Shown piece after piece: positions 26,501 through 33,886 of a stretch of 64,000 nucleotides of DNA. The notes below the pieces were generated by a model. It was given only the letters and a program-made list of their open reading frames with translations, made no database searches and was not told the DNA's origin. This stretch comes from Methylobacillus methanolivorans (GTDB lineage Bacteria; Pseudomonadota; Gammaproteobacteria; Burkholderiales; Methylophilaceae): positions 496,001-560,000 of the forward strand of contig NZ_JBIWXY010000001.1 of NCBI RefSeq assembly GCF_044751345.1, read 5' to 3'. Within the stretch, counting starts at the first letter, position 1. Every line of letters begins with the position of its first letter. Both the position numbers and the translations under genes were made by a program.

Positions 26501-26586
26501 GCCCGGGTGGTGAAATTGGTAGACACAAGAGACTTAAAATCTCTCGCCCTTTGGGCGTGCCGGTTCGATTCCGGCCCCGGGCACCA
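26501..26586 (+). tRNA. tRNA-Leu (anticodon UAA)
   Basis: 86 nt with encoded CCA. The acceptor arms GCCCGGG/CCCGGGC pair fully. The anticodon stem AGAGA/TCTCT encloses CTTAAAA with TAA at the anticodon. A long variable arm (CGCCCTTTGGGCG) marks a class II tRNA, and the T-arm CCGGTTCGATTCCGG is standard. Its 3' 55 bases are duplicated at 30928-30982, so it served as the attachment site of the island between. Confidence 0.97.
26532..26586 (+). repeat. attL: 3' half of tRNA-Leu, direct repeat of 30928-30982
   Basis: The 55 bases from ACTTAAAATCTCTCG to CCCCGGGCACCA are identical to 30928-30982. This is the crossover identity block left by integration at the tRNA 3' end. Confidence 0.92.
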
Positions 26587-26667
26587 TTAAAAATCAATGC
26601 CTTAACAAAATACTTCCTCTCCCTCTCCAGCAAGTGTCAACATTCTGTCAATGTTTGTGGTGACTAT

Positions 26668-27150
26668 ATGAGTGTAGTAAAAGACTTTACTGATCTAAAA
26701 CATAATCATTTCCTTGGGGCTGCTTTATTTGTCTTCAGCTTCATTTGCCCCGGAGTCTTATTGATATTTTGGCTAGATTTGGAGCTGTTCAAATCACTTG
26801 AGGTGGTCAAGCTAATCCTATTAGCTCTCTCTATAACTGCGCCTACATTCTTTGGCGGTTATGTAATAAGCCATATTGCTTACTCTTTTCACGGCCACAA
26901 AGAGATTGGAGCAAAGCTAGGAACACCTTATCAGTGGTATGTCAAACATGCTGGTATGACAGGATTTATCGCCTATTCAATTTTGGGAATCATGTATTTA
27001 CTTAGTCTAGTTAATAGAAGAAGCTTTGATACAGATAAGCTTATCTATCTAGTCTCATTGATTTTTATCCCAGCCATAATTGCTATGGGGCGTGAGATCC
27101 TTGAGACTTGGAAAATCTTTAAAACTCACAAAGATGAGCCAAAGGATTAA
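26668..27150 (+). CDS. Four-helix membrane protein of unknown function (island)
   Basis: 160 residues from the ATG at 26668. A longer frame reading out of the tRNA is an artefact. Four hydrophobic segments are visible: FLGAALFVFSFICPGVLLIF, then LILLALSITAPTFFGGYVIS, FIAYSILGIMYLLSLV and LIYLVSLIFIPAIIAMG, with a charged C-terminus ETWKIFKTHKDEPKD. The Shine-Dalgarno is weak (GGTGA). It is convergent with, and overlaps by 32 bp, the integrase remnant. No family was recognised; the AT-rich composition fits island cargo. Confidence 0.6.
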   Translation: MSVVKDFTDLKHNHFLGAALFVFSFICPGVLLIFWLDLELFKSLEVVKLILLALSITAPTFFGGYVISHIAYSFHGHKEIGAKLGTPYQWYVKHAGMTGFIAYSILGIMYLLSLVNRRSFDTDKLIYLVSLIFIPAIIAMGREILETWKIFKTHKDEPKD

Positions 27151-27611
27151 ACTTCTTAGCTTCCTGAGGGTGATCTGGTGCCATGTGTGCATAGCGCATG
27201 GTCATGGCCAACGTGGAGTGTCCAAGCAGGCGTTGCAGTACCAGGATATTGCCACCGTTCATCATGAAGTGGCTGGCGAAGGTATGGCGCAGCACATGAG
27301 ATAGCTGGCCTCTTGGTAGTTGTAGCTTGCTTTTTTCAACGGCCAGCCTGAATTGGTTATAGGCTTGCTTGAAGATATTGCCGCCTAGTGTTTTTGGCTT
27401 CAGGTTTGCGAGTTCTGCATAGAGCGCTGCATCAATCGGGATTGTCAGCGTTGAAGTCATCAACAAATGGATTGCCCAAGGCTTTACATACATTCTTTAG
27501 CTTTGGCAGGGTGTTCTTCGATTTGAGATGCTGGCCATGATGCTGATGCCATAAATCAACCAGGTCACTAAGCTTGCGTTTGTCTTTCTTAGGTGGTTGC
27601 CATGTTGGCGT
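27119..27611 (-). pseudogene. Decayed tyrosine integrase remnant
   Basis: The 3' part encodes the catalytic end of a tyrosine recombinase: GQLSHVLRHTFASHFMMNGG (His/Arg boxes), RLLGHSTLAMTMRYAHMAPD with the H and nucleophile Y. The upstream segment, in a different frame, encodes an integrase-like core-binding piece (PPKKDKRKLSDLVDLWHQHH and KLKNVCKALGNPFVDDF). The two parts are joined by a frameshift, and roughly the middle third, including the first catalytic Arg and Lys, is missing. An in-frame TAG lies at 27612-27614 upstream. It reads toward tRNA-Leu, the usual place for the island's own integrase. Confidence 0.85.
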
Positions 27612-27828
27612 CTAAATCACCTGGGTTTTAACCCAGGCTTCCCAGGCCAAAATTGCGAAGGGAACGTTAATTCGAACTGAGCAAGGGCAAAACTCACCGC
27701 AAGTTGAGGTGCTATTGAAAATAGCAGAGTGCTAGCCAGAATATTCTACTTATTTACTTACTGATAAGACAGATATAGAGCAAAAGAATCGAGAGAAGGA
27801 AATTTAGTAATTTAAATAAATTTAATTA

Positions 27829-28527
27829 TCACAAGAAATAAAAGCCGCGAGTTTCATGGTCGGTAAACATATGTACTGGAGTGATTGAGCATTCAGTTTT
27901 TTCTCTAAAAAGATTCATATCAAATTCATTGCTTAAGCGAATACCCGCTACATCGAATTCAGTAATAGCCTCCCAATGCTCACCAAAATAATGCTTTGCA
28001 ATTATTAAAGCGAAAACGTACGGCGTGAGTTTTTTATGAATTGTCCACCGATCCTCACCAAACGTTCCTAAATGCAGATGCGATGCAGGATGGCAACCGC
28101 TTTTATATTGATTGGAATTATATTCATACCTTAACAATGGTCTTGCGTAGTTATTTTTAAGACCCTGTAAAGCGAACTCAAACTCCTCTTGATCAATTAG
28201 ACCCTCTTCAAAACCAATGGTAAGATCTTTAATTTCAGCATGATCTCCTGGCCCAAAAGGAGAAGGATAGAAGGCATATCTTAAATCCTCAGGTCCATTA
28301 AAGCTGAACTGAAAATAAGAGTAGTCTTGCAAATTAAAGTTAAAGTGACTCAACTTCAGTCCCTGATAAAAAACATCTGGGTAAGGACTATTTGTATCTA
28401 AAGCAATGGAATTGAATGGCTGGCTAACTGGAAGGGAGTAGCCATGTATAAAGCTTTTTTCGATGCCCATTTGCCTGAAGAAGTTATATGCCTTTGCAAT
28501 GGATTGTTTGAACTCCCTATCTGTCAC
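27829..28527 (-). CDS. DUF2290-like protein paired with a helicase (candidate defence component)
   Basis: 232 residues with no membrane segments. A run of conserved-looking polar motifs is visible: LRYAFYPSPFGPGDH (about 82-96), LLRYEYNSNQYKSGCHPASH and HLHLGTFGEDRW, with a His triad H146, H150 and H152. This matches my memory of the uncharacterised DUF2290 family; I could not check it. The His cluster could be a catalytic or metal site. The GTG start overlaps the helicase stop (GTGA), with GGAG about 8 bases upstream, so it is the second gene of a coupled pair. Function unknown. Confidence 0.65.
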   Translation of the reverse strand: MTDREFKQSIAKAYNFFRQMGIEKSFIHGYSLPVSQPFNSIALDTNSPYPDVFYQGLKLSHFNFNLQDYSYFQFSFNGPEDLRYAFYPSPFGPGDHAEIKDLTIGFEEGLIDQEEFEFALQGLKNNYARPLLRYEYNSNQYKSGCHPASHLHLGTFGEDRWTIHKKLTPYVFALIIAKHYFGEHWEAITEFDVAGIRLSNEFDMNLFREKTECSITPVHMFTDHETRGFYFL

Positions 28528-30635
28528 TCACTCTTCTCCGTCGTTTCAAAGGTAGATAAAGCTTCTTCTTCCGAAATGCCAAGATCAGCCATTGCTTTTA
28601 AGTATTTTTCCCTGAATTCCTTGGCCTTTGATTGCCTTGAGCTCATATCCCTCTGAATAGTTTCAACTTGCCTTAGGTCGGGCCACTCAAAAACCAAATG
28701 CGGGGAATTGCTTAAAGCCTGATTAATTTCATTAAGTATTCCCTGCGCGATAGTTAAACCACTTATTCTTAACCAACATTTTGTACGGGTAAATGCGGTG
28801 AAAATGCGATTTCTAGCTTTTCTTCCGCGAAGATCAAAGGCAAGCGCATCAATGCCAGTAGCAAAAACCACAGCAGCTTCATTGCCTTTAGCTTTATGGA
28901 CAGTACTAAGAGTAATCCTTCCTTCCATTTTGAATTGAGTGGATGAAAAAGGATTATTAGATAAATTATGTGTTGAAATACCTAATTCTGAGAAACGACG
29001 ACTTAAACCTTCAAAATATGTTTTTGCATTTCTATCATCAAGGCTAATAATCAAAATATCGTCAGGTAAAAGCCCACCTTGAATTAACAGCTGTGTTTCT
29101 TGCACAATCCAGTCCAGCTCAAGCGAAAAATTATCAGTAAGAAACCACTTTATTAACTCACCTTTAGTTTCGTGCTGGAGTATTGAGAGGGGACTATTAT
29201 TTTCAGGTCTTTTGATAACCGTGCGCGAGCCAGTAGTGAAATCACCTTCAATGACTTCATAACCCATATCAGACCAATGATCTTTATCTTGTAACATTTG
29301 GACAATTTGAGAGCCATAAATCCCTAATCCCACAGCATGGCTACAAACTAAGACATCAAGGGGATTTCTATAGCACTTATATAATATTTGATCATTATTA
29401 ATATAAGGGCTTAAACCTAGTGATTGAGCGGAACGATCCAGATTAATTCGAGGTTGACCATCAGAGTCAATGCCAAATAGCTCATCAGGTGTGCGCATTC
29501 TAGGCTCAAAAATAGATTGAAATTCGTCATAAGCCCAGATAATCGTTTTTTCATCTCTTCCGCCCCTTGCCAAATAAAAAAGCAATATAAAGAAACTTTC
29601 TGGCAAGTCTTGAGCTTCATCAACTAATACAACATCGTACTTTTCTTTTATGGGTGATTTGTTCAATAAATCTTCGCAAATAGATTTAAATGAAACCGGA
29701 GAATTTTTAGAGAATTTTGCAGGTGTAACGCCATGCTCAATGCAAGAGTTGTAATAGACACCAGCTTCCCTAGTGCCTCCCCATGCATGTAGAACATGTA
29801 GATTATCCCAGTTAGGATCAGAATCTTTAAAGTGTCTATAAAATCTTGTAATTTGTTTCCTGATCAAATCGTATAAACTTTTAGTGTAAAAAGTAAACAA
29901 GATTTTAGCATCGGGATTGGTTAACAAAATATGTGCAGCTTTCCAAGCAAGCACTATGGTTTTACCTGAACCAGCTAAACCTCTAATTCTTTGAGGTCCC
30001 AATGCAACAGTCAGGGCAGCTTGACGTTGATGAGCATCAAAATTAGCAATCTCATCCTCAAGGGCCTTTAAAACTAGTGCTTTAGGCTTAGAGCCATCTG
30101 AAGCGACATCCCTTGGTGTTGCTTTAGTTAATGCTTTTACCCCCTCAATTACAGATCGTATTTCTTTAACATCATCTTCAGACAAATTAGCGTCTGGTAG
30201 CTCATTGAGTTGTGCTTCCAGGCTTTCCAAAGAAGACAAAACCCGATTTTCGGTAGCAATATTACCTGCATCATCCCCAGGTAAAAACAGAAAAACATTT
30301 GGGGAAAATTTAAGGGATGTCCTAGAACTGCGTAATTGCCTGCTATTTAAAAACTTTGAAAATAATAAGCTATAAAACTCCCCAAGTAAAAAGTCAGATC
30401 TTGGAAGATCAAATGCAGTATCAACTTTTCCAATAACTACTACACCTTTTTTTTGGTCCAGAAGTAACAATGAAGGTTGATAAAGCTCATCCTCATAGTC
30501 CCTAAATAAAGGAAAGTCGTAATACAGTATAGAATTGGTGAGTTCCAATCTCTGCGTATGTTGCGAAAGGAAGTCTATAATCCGCCTACATACGGGATCA
30601 TCTTTTAACCTTGCCGAAGAAACTACTTTTTCCAT
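28524..30635 (-). CDS. UvrD-like SF1 DNA helicase with a degenerate nuclease-like N-terminus
   Basis: 703 residues from the ATG at 30635 (AAGGA ten bases upstream); an ATG three codons earlier also exists. SF1A motifs (numbered from that earlier ATG) are the Q motif FDAHQRQAAL (about 202-211), Walker A GLAGSGKT (222-229), Walker B VLVDEAQDLP (339-348), III IIWAYDEFQSIF, IV YKCYRNP, V LSTVHKAKGNEA and VI FTAFTRTK. The first 130 residues contain PSLLLLDQKKGVVVIGKV, reminiscent of NERD/PD-(D/E)xK nucleases with the catalytic acids lost. Coupled to the downstream DUF2290-like gene. ATP-driven DNA or RNA unwinding is predicted; the biological role is inferred as defence from context. Confidence 0.85.
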   Translation of the reverse strand: MEKVVSSARLKDDPVCRRIIDFLSQHTQRLELTNSILYYDFPLFRDYEDELYQPSLLLLDQKKGVVVIGKVDTAFDLPRSDFLLGEFYSLLFSKFLNSRQLRSSRTSLKFSPNVFLFLPGDDAGNIATENRVLSSLESLEAQLNELPDANLSEDDVKEIRSVIEGVKALTKATPRDVASDGSKPKALVLKALEDEIANFDAHQRQAALTVALGPQRIRGLAGSGKTIVLAWKAAHILLTNPDAKILFTFYTKSLYDLIRKQITRFYRHFKDSDPNWDNLHVLHAWGGTREAGVYYNSCIEHGVTPAKFSKNSPVSFKSICEDLLNKSPIKEKYDVVLVDEAQDLPESFFILLFYLARGGRDEKTIIWAYDEFQSIFEPRMRTPDELFGIDSDGQPRINLDRSAQSLGLSPYINNDQILYKCYRNPLDVLVCSHAVGLGIYGSQIVQMLQDKDHWSDMGYEVIEGDFTTGSRTVIKRPENNSPLSILQHETKGELIKWFLTDNFSLELDWIVQETQLLIQGGLLPDDILIISLDDRNAKTYFEGLSRRFSELGISTHNLSNNPFSSTQFKMEGRITLSTVHKAKGNEAAVVFATGIDALAFDLRGRKARNRIFTAFTRTKCWLRISGLTIAQGILNEINQALSNSPHLVFEWPDLRQVETIQRDMSSRQSKAKEFREKYLKAMADLGISEEEALSTFETTEKSE

Positions 30636-30927
30636 ACCAATCATATCCTTACGGGATTTATTAATATTTGCTGATCTACAATTTAACTAGTATAGCAAGT
30701 AGTTTGAGTCCAATGCGATTACCGTCAAAAATCTTATTACCAATTAGATTCACATTGGCCGAAAATGAGCAATAGCCACCAATAATTTAAACTTAGAATC
30801 TCTTTATACTGATTTTTCATTTTCGACAACAAACTGTCTACATGAATATGGAAGATTGATTGCCAATGAGTAAAAAAATCAATGCATCAGATTGTTCTAT
30901 AATGTAAAGATCACTATTGGCTGCATA

Positions 30928-30982
30928 ACTTAAAATCTCTCGCCCTTTGGGCGTGCCGGTTCGATTCCGGCCCCGGGCACCA
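30928..30982 (+). repeat. attR: duplicated 3' half of tRNA-Leu
   Basis: 55 bases identical to 26532-26586, beginning inside the anticodon loop and ending at CCA. The 5' half of a tRNA is absent, so this is not a functional tRNA gene. It marks the right end of the island. Confidence 0.92.
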
Positions 30983-31116
30983 GTAATAATCAATTACCTA
31001 CTTCATCAAAACTCTCCATTAGTCGCATATTGGTCTTTGTACGTTTCTGCATCTGGCATTCTGAACCTAGCCGGATATTGGCAGTCTGTTGATGTACATT
31101 CAATTGCTAGGTCATC

Positions 31117-31530
31117 ATGCAAAAAATCATATTATCTGCGCTTTTTCTTGCACTTGGTGCGTGTGCCGGGGTTTCGTCGCAGAGTGCTTCCAGCACACCT
31201 GTTCCGCCTGATCGGGTATATGCCAGTTATCCGAAGTTTTTTACTGGGGCTTATGTGACAGTGCGTCGTGATGCTTCGCCGCAGGAGATTGGAATAGGCT
31301 GCGAGAATGAGCTTTATATCGACAACATTCGTTCTTTTACGATTATGCCGGGGGAGTATGTGACGTTTTTCCTCACGGATGGCAAGCATGTGCTCAAGGT
31401 TGATACGGGGCGCGGCTCTTGCCAAGGTAGGCCTAGCTCAGAAGAGGTTAATGTATCGAATGGTATTTCGCAGGAATACAAGATTTTCAGTCCGCCGGGC
31501 GATACCTTGCGCTTGTTCCGCATCATGTGA
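31117..31530 (+). CDS. Small lipoprotein of unknown function
   Basis: 137 residues with the lipoprotein signal MQKIILSALFLALGAC (Cys16). The mature part starts with a Ser/Pro-rich linker (AGVSSQSASSTPVPPDRV), then a compact beta-rich domain including IGIGCENELYIDNIRSF and GEYVTFFLTDGKHVLKVDTG. Two further cysteines (GIGCEN and GSCQG) could form a disulfide. The pattern resembles small DUF2846-type lipoproteins, but this is uncertain. It lies just outside the island, in normal-composition DNA. Confidence 0.7.
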   Translation: MQKIILSALFLALGACAGVSSQSASSTPVPPDRVYASYPKFFTGAYVTVRRDASPQEIGIGCENELYIDNIRSFTIMPGEYVTFFLTDGKHVLKVDTGRGSCQGRPSSEEVNVSNGISQEYKIFSPPGDTLRLFRIM

Positions 31531-31653
31531 TGTTGAGGTGTGCTACACGATGCGGTCGGTGGTGGAATGTGAGTTAAATGAAAAAAGTGATAATCTTGCA
31601 TTTCGCGACTTAATGTCGTGCTTGATAACATCAATTGTAAGAGGAGATCGTCA

Positions 31654-32151
31654 ATGCTGAAGAAAACACTTGCTATCTGTATGTTGGCCACGTGGGGCAA
31701 TGTTTATGCCGCTGCACCTTCTGATGAGCTGATTTTCAAGTTCATGGAGGTTTCTAACGTCAAGGGTGCGTTGGAGACCATGCGTGCTAATGCTGATACG
31801 GCATTGCGCAATAATCTTTTGCAGTCGCTGCAATATCCGCAGTTGAATGACAAGCAGAAGAAGATTGCGGAGGAGGCTGGCGATAGGGCAGTGAAGGTTC
31901 AGCAAGAGAATTTGTCTTACGATGCCATCGTCAAGCTGGTGTTGCCGCTGTATCGTCGCACTTTCACGCAGGAGGAGTTGCAGGCGGCCATTAATTTCTA
32001 TAGTTCCCCTGCTGGCCGTTCTATCAATCAGAAGATGCCGCAGTTGGCGACTGAGTCCATGAAACTGACTACTGAGTTAAATCAGAAGGTGATTCCGCAA
32101 TACCAGAAGATTGCACAGGAAGCGGTCGAGCGTATCAAGCAGGCTAAGTGA
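31654..32151 (+). CDS. DUF2059-domain periplasmic protein
   Basis: 165 residues from the ATG at 31654 (GAGGAG eight bases upstream), with signal peptide MLKKTLAICMLATWGNVYA. The C-terminal DUF2059 block is clear: LVLPLYRRTFTQEELQAAIN, then FYSSPAGRSINQKMPQL. The domain is all-helical and is common as small secreted or periplasmic proteins in proteobacteria; its function is unknown. Preceding residues 25-90 form the usual helical region (FKFMEVSNVKGALETM). Confidence 0.8.
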   Translation: MLKKTLAICMLATWGNVYAAAPSDELIFKFMEVSNVKGALETMRANADTALRNNLLQSLQYPQLNDKQKKIAEEAGDRAVKVQQENLSYDAIVKLVLPLYRRTFTQEELQAAINFYSSPAGRSINQKMPQLATESMKLTTELNQKVIPQYQKIAQEAVERIKQAK

Positions 32152-32163
32152 CAAGGAAGCAGA

Positions 32164-33126
32164 TTAGTCTGCTTTTTTCTTTGCCGGATCGGTTGCGGGA
32201 GCGTTATCAATGGGGGGGGCGATAGATTCAATGCTTTGCGGCTCTGTACGGAGCATCATGATGGCATCCAAGCCGTGTTGCTCCTGCTCCTCGAAGTGAG
32301 GCTCTCCAGGCTGTAGCAGTGAGTGCCAATGCGATTGCACGACACTTTTCACCTGTCGTGCTTCTTGCTGCAAATCTAGCAATACCGGTAACTTGATGAG
32401 GCCGGTATGAGAAATGGCAAAGAATGCGATAGCAATCGTTAGCGTTGCGATGACGAACTGGATGCGTGCGCTATCGCGATGTCGGCGGTTTTCTTCCTGA
32501 AAGTCGCTCAGGCTTTTCCATGCCAAGCCTGTCACTTTGTAGCTGCCTTTGGCAGTGATTTCCAGATCATGTGTTTCTACCAGCGAAGCCAGCTGGTATT
32601 TCATCTTTTGCAGATACCAGATGCGGTCTTCTTGTGTGAAACAGAGGTAGCCGACCATTTCCCCCATGAGTTCATTCAGCGTAAACGGTACATCGGAGAC
32701 GGCCTTGTGTGCCACGATATATCTCAGCAGCTCATAACGCTCGCGGGTTTCGGCAGGCCTGCGGTTGAAGAGTGCGCTGGCGATAAAGTGCTTGATATTC
32801 GCTGTCCAGCGATAGATAGGTGTCAGGATAATCGGCAGCTCAAGCATCAAGCGGGCGATGGAAGTGTATCGGCGGAAGCGATTGGTGCCAGCGACGGCGT
32901 AGCGGTATTCGACGACAATATTCTGGTAAGGAAAACGCTCGATTGGGCTGGCAATCACGTTGCGCGACAGCGCCCCCTCAGGGTTAAGGGATTGTCCGTA
33001 TACGTTGCTGCCATCAACTGCCAGGATTTTCTGCACACCATATTGCGAGGTGGTGGCGACGATGTTGAAAACCCGCTCGCGCCTGCCAAGCAACATGATC
33101 ATCAGTAACCAGAGGTTGAGCTTCAT
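32164..33126 (-). CDS. Unrecognised protein with one or two membrane segments
   Basis: 320 residues from the ATG at 33126; a TTG one codon earlier is possible and there is no good Shine-Dalgarno. A short hydrophobic N-terminus (LNLWLLMIMLLG) is followed by a soluble region. Residues 120-220 (ELMGEMVGYLCFTQEDRIWY, then LASLVETHDLEITAKGSYKV) read like a winged-helix fold. A membrane helix lies at about 228-250 (IQFVIATLTIAIAFFAISHT), and the tail is acidic and ends in PAKKKAD. No family was recognised. It lies downstream of and close to the repressor-like gene (40 bp), on the same strand. Confidence 0.6.
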   Translation of the reverse strand: MKLNLWLLMIMLLGRRERVFNIVATTSQYGVQKILAVDGSNVYGQSLNPEGALSRNVIASPIERFPYQNIVVEYRYAVAGTNRFRRYTSIARLMLELPIILTPIYRWTANIKHFIASALFNRRPAETRERYELLRYIVAHKAVSDVPFTLNELMGEMVGYLCFTQEDRIWYLQKMKYQLASLVETHDLEITAKGSYKVTGLAWKSLSDFQEENRRHRDSARIQFVIATLTIAIAFFAISHTGLIKLPVLLDLQQEARQVKSVVQSHWHSLLQPGEPHFEEQEQHGLDAIMMLRTEPQSIESIAPPIDNAPATDPAKKKAD

Positions 33127-33165
33127 CAATAAACCGCGATAGTCAATAGTGTCATGGGGAGTTGG

Positions 33166-33684
33166 CTATTTTACCGCGTAATCGTAAGTAGTTGAGAAGC
33201 TATGCAGTTTTCCAAGTTTGATGGAGATTTTCATCAATTGGACAATGTCTTCCCGCGTTAGCTGGGCTAGGTTTCTTAGGCCAGTGGGATTGTCCTGAAT
33301 CATGCCGATGACCTCATTGTAGCAATCTACCGCATAGTCGATTTGTATTTGCTCCAGCGCGGAGGAAAAATCGGCGCCATAAATATGCCTACAGGCGTCC
33401 ATGCAGTGGTGGAGCAACCCCTTATTGATCTGAAGGCCGAATGTTGTTCTTTCAGCCTGCACGGGCGGAGCGCTTGGCGGCGGAGGCTGCTCGCTATCAG
33501 ATGTCCACCAATCTTTTGCAATGCCGGTCGTCTGGATCAATAGCTGAAAATTGGCTCCGCGCGGCTTTCGATCATGTTTTATCCATTCATGAACGGTTTG
33601 CACGGGCAAGCCATTTTGTTCAGCCCAGGATTTTGCAGATTGATTGCCAATGACCTGAAGCAACTTCTTTGAAATTCCACTCAT
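33166..33684 (-). CDS. Phage-repressor-like helix-turn-helix regulator
   Basis: 172 residues. The N-terminal 50 residues form a CI/BetR-style HTH: KSWAEQNGLPVQTVHEWIKH, then DRKPRGANFQLLIQTTGIAK and DWWTS. A proline linker (PPPPSAPPVQ) leads to a helical C-terminal domain (about 80-172) with no peptidase signature, so LexA-like self-cleavage is not expected. It is divergent from the Ner-GGDEF-EAL gene across 202 bp containing several CCGA/TCGG half sites, which look like its operators. Probably a domesticated phage regulator; its target is inferred. Confidence 0.7.
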   Translation of the reverse strand: MSGISKKLLQVIGNQSAKSWAEQNGLPVQTVHEWIKHDRKPRGANFQLLIQTTGIAKDWWTSDSEQPPPPSAPPVQAERTTFGLQINKGLLHHCMDACRHIYGADFSSALEQIQIDYAVDCYNEVIGMIQDNPTGLRNLAQLTREDIVQLMKISIKLGKLHSFSTTYDYAVK

Positions 33685-33837
33685 CCGATTTTTTATACAA
33701 GTCGGAAATTTCGGGGGGGAGGGGTAAATATCAAGAGCTTATTGATAGATTTTAATTTCAACGGTTATTTTTCTCCGATATTGCAAATGGCTTTCCGACT
33801 TTTTACTATTGACATCCGAATTAGGATGTTTTTAAAT
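33685..33837. promoter_or_regulatory. Divergent operator/promoter region with CCGA half sites
   Basis: AAGTCGGAAA (33699-33708) and TTTCCGACTT (33792-33801) are perfect inverted 10-mers. A palindrome ACATCC-GAATTA-GGATGT spans 33812-33829. TTGACA (33809-33814) and TTAAAT (33832-33837) with a 17-bp spacer form a promoter for the downstream fusion gene, with the palindrome inside the spacer. Further CCGA copies lie at about 33685 and 33776. The arrangement is that of a repressor-controlled phage-type switch. Confidence 0.6.
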
Positions 33838-33886
33838 AGCCCATCTTTATTGATCATCTATCTGGGTTGTTTGACAACAAGTCGCT

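Larger units (their letters stand above)
26587..30982. mobile_element. Small AT-rich genomic island integrated in tRNA-Leu
   Basis: About 4.4 kb delimited by the 55-bp duplication of the tRNA 3' half. Base composition is visibly richer in A and T than the flanks, most strongly at 27829-30927. It holds a membrane-protein gene, a decayed tyrosine integrase close to the tRNA end, and the helicase/DUF2290-like pair. The 217 bp at 27612-27828 hold only small hairpins (27621-27638 and 27711-27727), and 30636-30927 is AT-rich without visible genes. With the integrase broken, the island is probably fixed. Confidence 0.88.

Noticed and set aside
26551..26667. N-terminal extension of the island membrane protein starting MGVPVRFRPRAP
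   Set aside because: The frame begins inside the tRNA. The same peptide start appears at 30947 from the duplicated tRNA half, so it is an artefact.
30928..30982. A second tRNA-Leu
   Set aside because: Only the 3' 55 bases are present; the acceptor 5' strand, D-arm and half of the anticodon stem are missing. It is the island's attachment repeat.
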